The position numbers were made by a program, and so were the translations under genes. Source: Hyphomicrobiaceae bacterium (GTDB taxonomy: Bacteria; Pseudomonadota; Alphaproteobacteria; Rhizobiales; Hyphomicrobiaceae). Taken from it: a stretch of DNA of 7,992 nucleotides. Under the pieces are notes generated by a model, which worked only from the letters and a program-made list of their open reading frames with translations, was not told where the DNA came from and ran no database searches. Location of the stretch: the NCBI GenBank assembly GCA_017353825.1, contig JAFMSC010000177.1, forward strand, positions 1 through 7,992. Reading direction: 5' to 3'. Below, piece after piece: positions 5,989 through 7,992 of the stretch (the first letter of the stretch is position 1; each line of letters opens with the position of its first letter).

Positions 5989-6348
5989 ATGCAGATGCGC
6001 ATACCGACAGTTGTCGTCGCTTCGCCATCGCAGCCCTCTCATTGCCCTTGAAAGCAGGCCTGCTGCGGGGGTTCGGCTGGTGCGATTGGGTTTGGGGACT
6101 CGCCGTTATGATTCATCCCACCCCGTTCCTTCAGCTCCTACGGTTACGCACCACGCTATCGCTACTACGGTTGGGCACTGGGCTTCAACGGCCGCCGTTG
6201 GGGTTACGGCTACCGGAGTTGGCGTGGCGTACGCGTCGTCGGCTACGGCGCTGGTTGCCGCGGTGTGCGCGTTTCCAGCTTCCGGCGTGGCGTGCGCGTG
6301 GTCGGCGTGCACAAGGGGCCGACGCTGATCGGCCTCGCTGCGCACTGA
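5989..6348 (+). pseudogene. Frame-disrupted Gly/Tyr/Arg-rich exported small protein
   Basis: GGGAG stands about eight bases before an ATG at 5989 that opens MQMRIPTVVVA, a plausible signal-peptide start, but TGA at 6049 and at 6109 interrupt this frame. The signal-like core continues in another frame (RRFAIAALSLPLKAG, about 6013-6060). From about 6127 the original frame resumes as a clear product-like stretch, SSYGYAPRYRYYGWALGF and then RRWGYGYRSWRGVRVVGYG, ending in TGA at 6346. Three RGVRV motifs begin at 6223, 6259 and 6286. Small Tyr/Gly/Trp/Arg-rich exported proteins of this style are common in alphaproteobacteria and are often called sulfur-globule-like or simply hypothetical. The frame switches imply at least two indels or sequencing errors. 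Confidence 0.45.
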
Positions 6349-6628
6349 TGCACGGGAAGAGTGTCGTCGCGCGAGGCTAGCCGCCTCCACGCCGTGCGGG
6401 CGTCCTTGCGCCGGCGATGCTCTGAAACCGGTCGACACATGGTTGTCGACACATGGCTGTCGACACATGGCTGGAAGAGGCGGCGGCGAGGTCCGGTCTC
6501 GGCCCAAGGAGGTAAAGCCCCTCCTGCTCCTCTATCGCTGGAAGCCGGGCGTGTGCCCCTGCGTCGATGAGCTCGCAGCGAACGCAGGGCGTACGCTGGA
6601 AGCGCCCACGTGGTCCGATCTCGCGCCG
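6349..6628. other. Stretch without a recognisable gene, containing a 14-bp tandem repeat
   Basis: No frame here carries recognisable domain sequence on either strand. It contains the triple repeat at 6431-6472 and a 6-bp inverted repeat AGGAGG (6507-6512) with CCTCCT (6520-6525). The left arm looks like a strong ribosome binding site, but no start codon follows at a suitable distance. A plus-strand frame from 6443 runs into the recombinase-like remnant, and its first 60 residues are unrecognised. Confidence 0.4.
6431..6472 (+). repeat. Three direct copies of a 14-bp unit
   Basis: The unit GTCGACACATGGCT occurs three times head to tail, at 6431-6444, 6445-6458 and 6459-6472. Only the first copy differs, ending in TT. 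Each unit contains the palindrome GTCGAC. Fourteen is not a multiple of three, so the array shifts frame with each copy and is unlikely to be coding. Near-identity suggests recent slippage or duplication. Possible roles are a binding-site iteron or a mobile-element end, but nothing else supports either. Confidence 0.7.
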
Positions 6629-6930
6629 GTCCGACGGTTGCGCCGGCGCATGCTGGAGGACATGGCTGTCTACCGCATCGGCGAGAAGGCTCAACTCAAT
6701 CCAACTATAGCCGCCACGTCAGACCTTCACAGCCTTCCTTGCCCGCTCCCCTGCATATAGCGCGAAGATCTGGATCAGGACGCGCTTCTCACCTTGAGTG
6801 GCGCGCACAATGTCGATGGGGGTGTGCTCCTGTGACTCCGCAGTTCTTCCCATTGGGATGGATGGGACGCGTTGAGACGATGCGACATGCCCTTATGGAT
6901 CAGGTCTGCGGTCACCCCAATCTTCCTCAA
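6629..6930 (+). pseudogene. Degenerate N-terminal domain of a tyrosine recombinase/integrase
   Basis: Pieces of a typical core-binding (SAM-like) domain appear in correct order but in changing frames. LRRRMLEDMAVYRIGEKAQLN lies at about 6638-6700. NYSRHV follows at 6703-6720, TFTAFLARSP at 6723-6752, EDLDQDALLTLSGAH from 6764, and FFPLGWMGRVETMRH at 6844-6888. Tyrosine recombinases linked to insertion sequences commonly begin RRRM-x-EDM-[ATS]-[VI]-R..., then K-TQ-x-x-Y-x-RHV-x-x-F-x-x-FL-x-RSP, then a Glu-Asp-Leu helix and [ST]-ALRFFF...-GR-x-E...RH. The total of about 100 codons matches that domain. The catalytic domain with its Arg-His-Arg-Tyr residues is not found downstream. At least four frame changes are needed, so it cannot be functional. 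The family call is from memory of the pattern, without an alignment. Confidence 0.5.
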
Positions 6931-7121
6931 TTCGACATGTGCGGGTCCAAACCGTTCCGGACCTGGGGCCATGTCCGTCCAATCTATCCGGGACCTAAGG
7001 CCGGGTATCATCGGCCCTGGCAGCGTTGACGAGCAGGATACAGACTAGCGTCTTCTGCATGGCAGGACGCGCCCGTCAGATCTGGCCAGAGCCATGACAC
7101 TCACAACTCATGGGCGCGCCT
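6931..7121. other. Stretch without a recognisable gene
   Basis: After the last recognisable recombinase-like residues no conserved sequence is seen until the leader of the gene starting at 7172. Open frames here lack start signals and recognisable motifs. A TTGACG at 7026-7031 resembles a -35 box but has no convincing -10 partner at the right distance. Confidence 0.35.
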
Positions 7122-7152
7122 TGTTGCAGCGTTCAACACATGGGTTGCAACA
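7122..7152 (+). promoter_or_regulatory. Inverted repeat just upstream of the ribosome binding site
   Basis: TGTTGCA (7122-7128) and TGCAACA (7146-7152) are exact reverse complements around a 17-nt spacer. The right arm ends exactly where the purine-rich ribosome binding region begins (7152-7165). It could be an operator or an RNA hairpin controlling access to that region. A 7-bp match with this spacing can also arise by chance. Confidence 0.3.
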
Positions 7153-7171
7153 GGAGGAGAAGGAGAAAAAC

Positions 7172-7992
7172 ATGGGCTTCTTGAAACGAGTGCCTATCGT
7201 TCTGGTCCTTGCGGCATGCGGCTTAGCAGCTGGCGAGGCGAACGCACAGGCGACGCTAGGGCTAGCAGCGGCTGGGCCAGTCAACCCCGGCAACGGATAC
7301 CCGCAATACTACCAGGACAGGACGGGGTTGGCGCTCGCGCCATGTCTCGACATTACGACGCCGGGCGACTTTTGCGGCCTTCTCGCCGGAGGAGTCATCC
7401 CGGATCCCACGGCGCCGATCGTGTTCCCGACCAATTTTCCCTCGGAGTTCTTCTACTGGTTGGCAAAAACCACCTTCGACCTTCCGGCCACTGCAGGTGT
7501 TCTTCCGGCCGCGGTAGGCCCAGCGAAGGGCGCCGCGCTGACCGGCACCCTGACCGTTAAACCGACGGCTGTCCCCCTCGCCGGTGGTCCAGGTGGCGGT
7601 GGCGGTGGCGGTGGCGGCGGAGGCTGCGGCGGTGGCGGAGGTGGTGGCACTTGTGCCGGCAAAGTGACCTTCATCCTAGCCCTGGAAGGGACATTTCCAC
7701 CCCCCGTCACGGTCCAGCCCAACAAGCAGATCGTGTTCGCTCGCTTCCGGCTTCGCATCACCGGCGGCCTCGTCCCCGGTGCAACGTACACCGTCACTCA
7801 TCCGTACGGCGTCCAGACCTTCCTCGCGGACCCGGCCGGGACGATCAACTTCACCGATGACCAGGGGTGCCTCGGTGCCCCGTGCGATTTCAATAGCGTG
7901 CTGAGTACGACTAATGCCGGTCCGTTTCTCGCGTGGGACTCGTCGGCCCCAGCGGCACCGGCCGGGTTCCTGGGCGATCCCGGGGTAAACCA
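7172..7992 (+). CDS. Exported protein with cysteine-punctuated polyglycine linker (5' part, open at window end)
   Basis: The first 273 codons have no stop. AGGAGGAGAAGGAG (7152-7165) precedes the ATG by six bases, a very strong site. The N-terminus MGFLKRVPIVLVLAACGL contains LAAC (13-16), a lipobox. The hydrophobic stretch also continues to GEANA-QA, a type I cleavage option, so the product is a lipoprotein or a secreted protein. Residues about 30-135 form a Pro/Gly/Phe-rich domain (NPGNGYPQYYQDRTGLALAP, FPTNFPSEFFYW). Then come GGP, eleven Gly, Cys152, seven Gly, Thr, Cys161. The next domain has ARFRLRITGG, THPYGVQTF, INFTDDQGC and APCDF, with several Cys that could pair. I recall hypothetical exported proteins with this layout but cannot name a function. 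The C-terminus lies beyond the window. Confidence 0.85.
   Translation, partial: MGFLKRVPIVLVLAACGLAAGEANAQATLGLAAAGPVNPGNGYPQYYQDRTGLALAPCLDITTPGDFCGLLAGGVIPDPTAPIVFPTNFPSEFFYWLAKTTFDLPATAGVLPAAVGPAKGAALTGTLTVKPTAVPLAGGPGGGGGGGGGGGCGGGGGGGTCAGKVTFILALEGTFPPPVTVQPNKQIVFARFRLRITGGLVPGATYTVTHPYGVQTFLADPAGTINFTDDQGCLGAPCDFNSVLSTTNAGPFLAWDSSAPAAPAGFLGDPGVN
7592..7648 (+). repeat. GGT/GGC glycine-codon tract
   Basis: Eleven glycine codons (7592-7624), a TGC cysteine codon and seven more glycine codons (7628-7648) form a simple-sequence tract dominated by GGT-GGC alternation. Such tracts change length by slippage in steps of three or six, so the linker length in the protein starting at 7172 probably varies between strains. 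Confidence 0.85.

Noticed and set aside
5840..6328. Plus-strand 162-codon frame across the Gly/Tyr-rich remnant
   Set aside because: It begins inside the loop of the hairpin at 5835-5854, has no ribosome binding site, and its Ala/Thr/Val end is an out-of-frame reading of the RGVRV-coding repeats.
4624..6348. TGA recoded as a sense codon, suggested by in-frame TGA in two candidate genes while most intact genes here end in TAG or TAA
   Set aside because: The phasin-like gene and the Gly/Tyr-rich frame end at TGA, Trp is encoded by TGG throughout, and the Gly/Tyr-rich gene also changes frame. Decay or sequence error explains the stops better, and the sample is too small.
6507..6525. AGGAGG...CCTCCT hairpin as a translational switch
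   Set aside because: No start codon lies at a suitable distance and no gene follows.
6719..6853. Minus-strand 44-codon frame (MGRTAESQEHTPIDIVRATQ...) ending at 6719
   Set aside because: It has protein-like composition but no ribosome binding site, and it lies opposite the recombinase-like remnant, which reads better on the plus strand.

Overview
The window is GC-rich (about two thirds G+C by eye) and looks like a proteobacterial chromosome, most likely alphaproteobacterial. That assignment is an inference. It rests on a short one-domain prepilin peptidase, a phasin-like protein, a DUF1127-like remnant and a Gly/Tyr/Arg-rich exported remnant, which commonly occur together in Rhizobiales and Rhodospirillales genomes. 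No tRNA, rRNA, CRISPR array or complete insertion sequence was seen.

Left part (1-4330) is ordinary, well-formed gene territory. A hairpin with a T-rich tail (15-50) probably ends a gene lying to the left. Next comes an 844-residue protein (138-2672) built as a long repeat-made beta-solenoid with a C-terminal membrane domain. It converges on a small conserved hypothetical gene (2718-3017, minus). That gene diverges from an exported secretin/TonB short N-terminal (STN)-like protein (3225-3701), which in turn converges on a prepilin peptidase (3749-4330, minus). The last two may serve the same type II secretion or type IV pilus-like machinery, but no other component of it is in the window.

Middle part (4331-7171) is different: low gene density, short frames and several genes that look broken. 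It holds a DUF1127-like frame cut by an in-frame TGA (4483-4704), a short phasin-like gene with an unusual tail (4905-5249, minus), a small putative membrane-anchored protein followed by a perfect hairpin (5516-5836), a frame-disrupted Gly/Tyr/Arg-rich exported protein (5989-6348), a 14-bp triple tandem repeat (6431-6472), and what reads as a frame-scrambled N-terminal domain of a tyrosine recombinase (about 6629-6930). Together these suggest an accessory or decaying segment, possibly left by a mobile element. Uncorrected sequencing indels could give a similar picture.

Right end (7172 to beyond 7992): the first 273 codons of an exported protein with a strong ribosome binding site, an ambiguous lipoprotein or type I signal, and a cysteine-punctuated polyglycine linker. 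It runs off the window.

No multi-gene system that I would call new is evident. The items most worth a second look are the eight-fold 48-residue solenoid repeat, the recombinase remnant beside the broken small genes, and the polyglycine exported protein.
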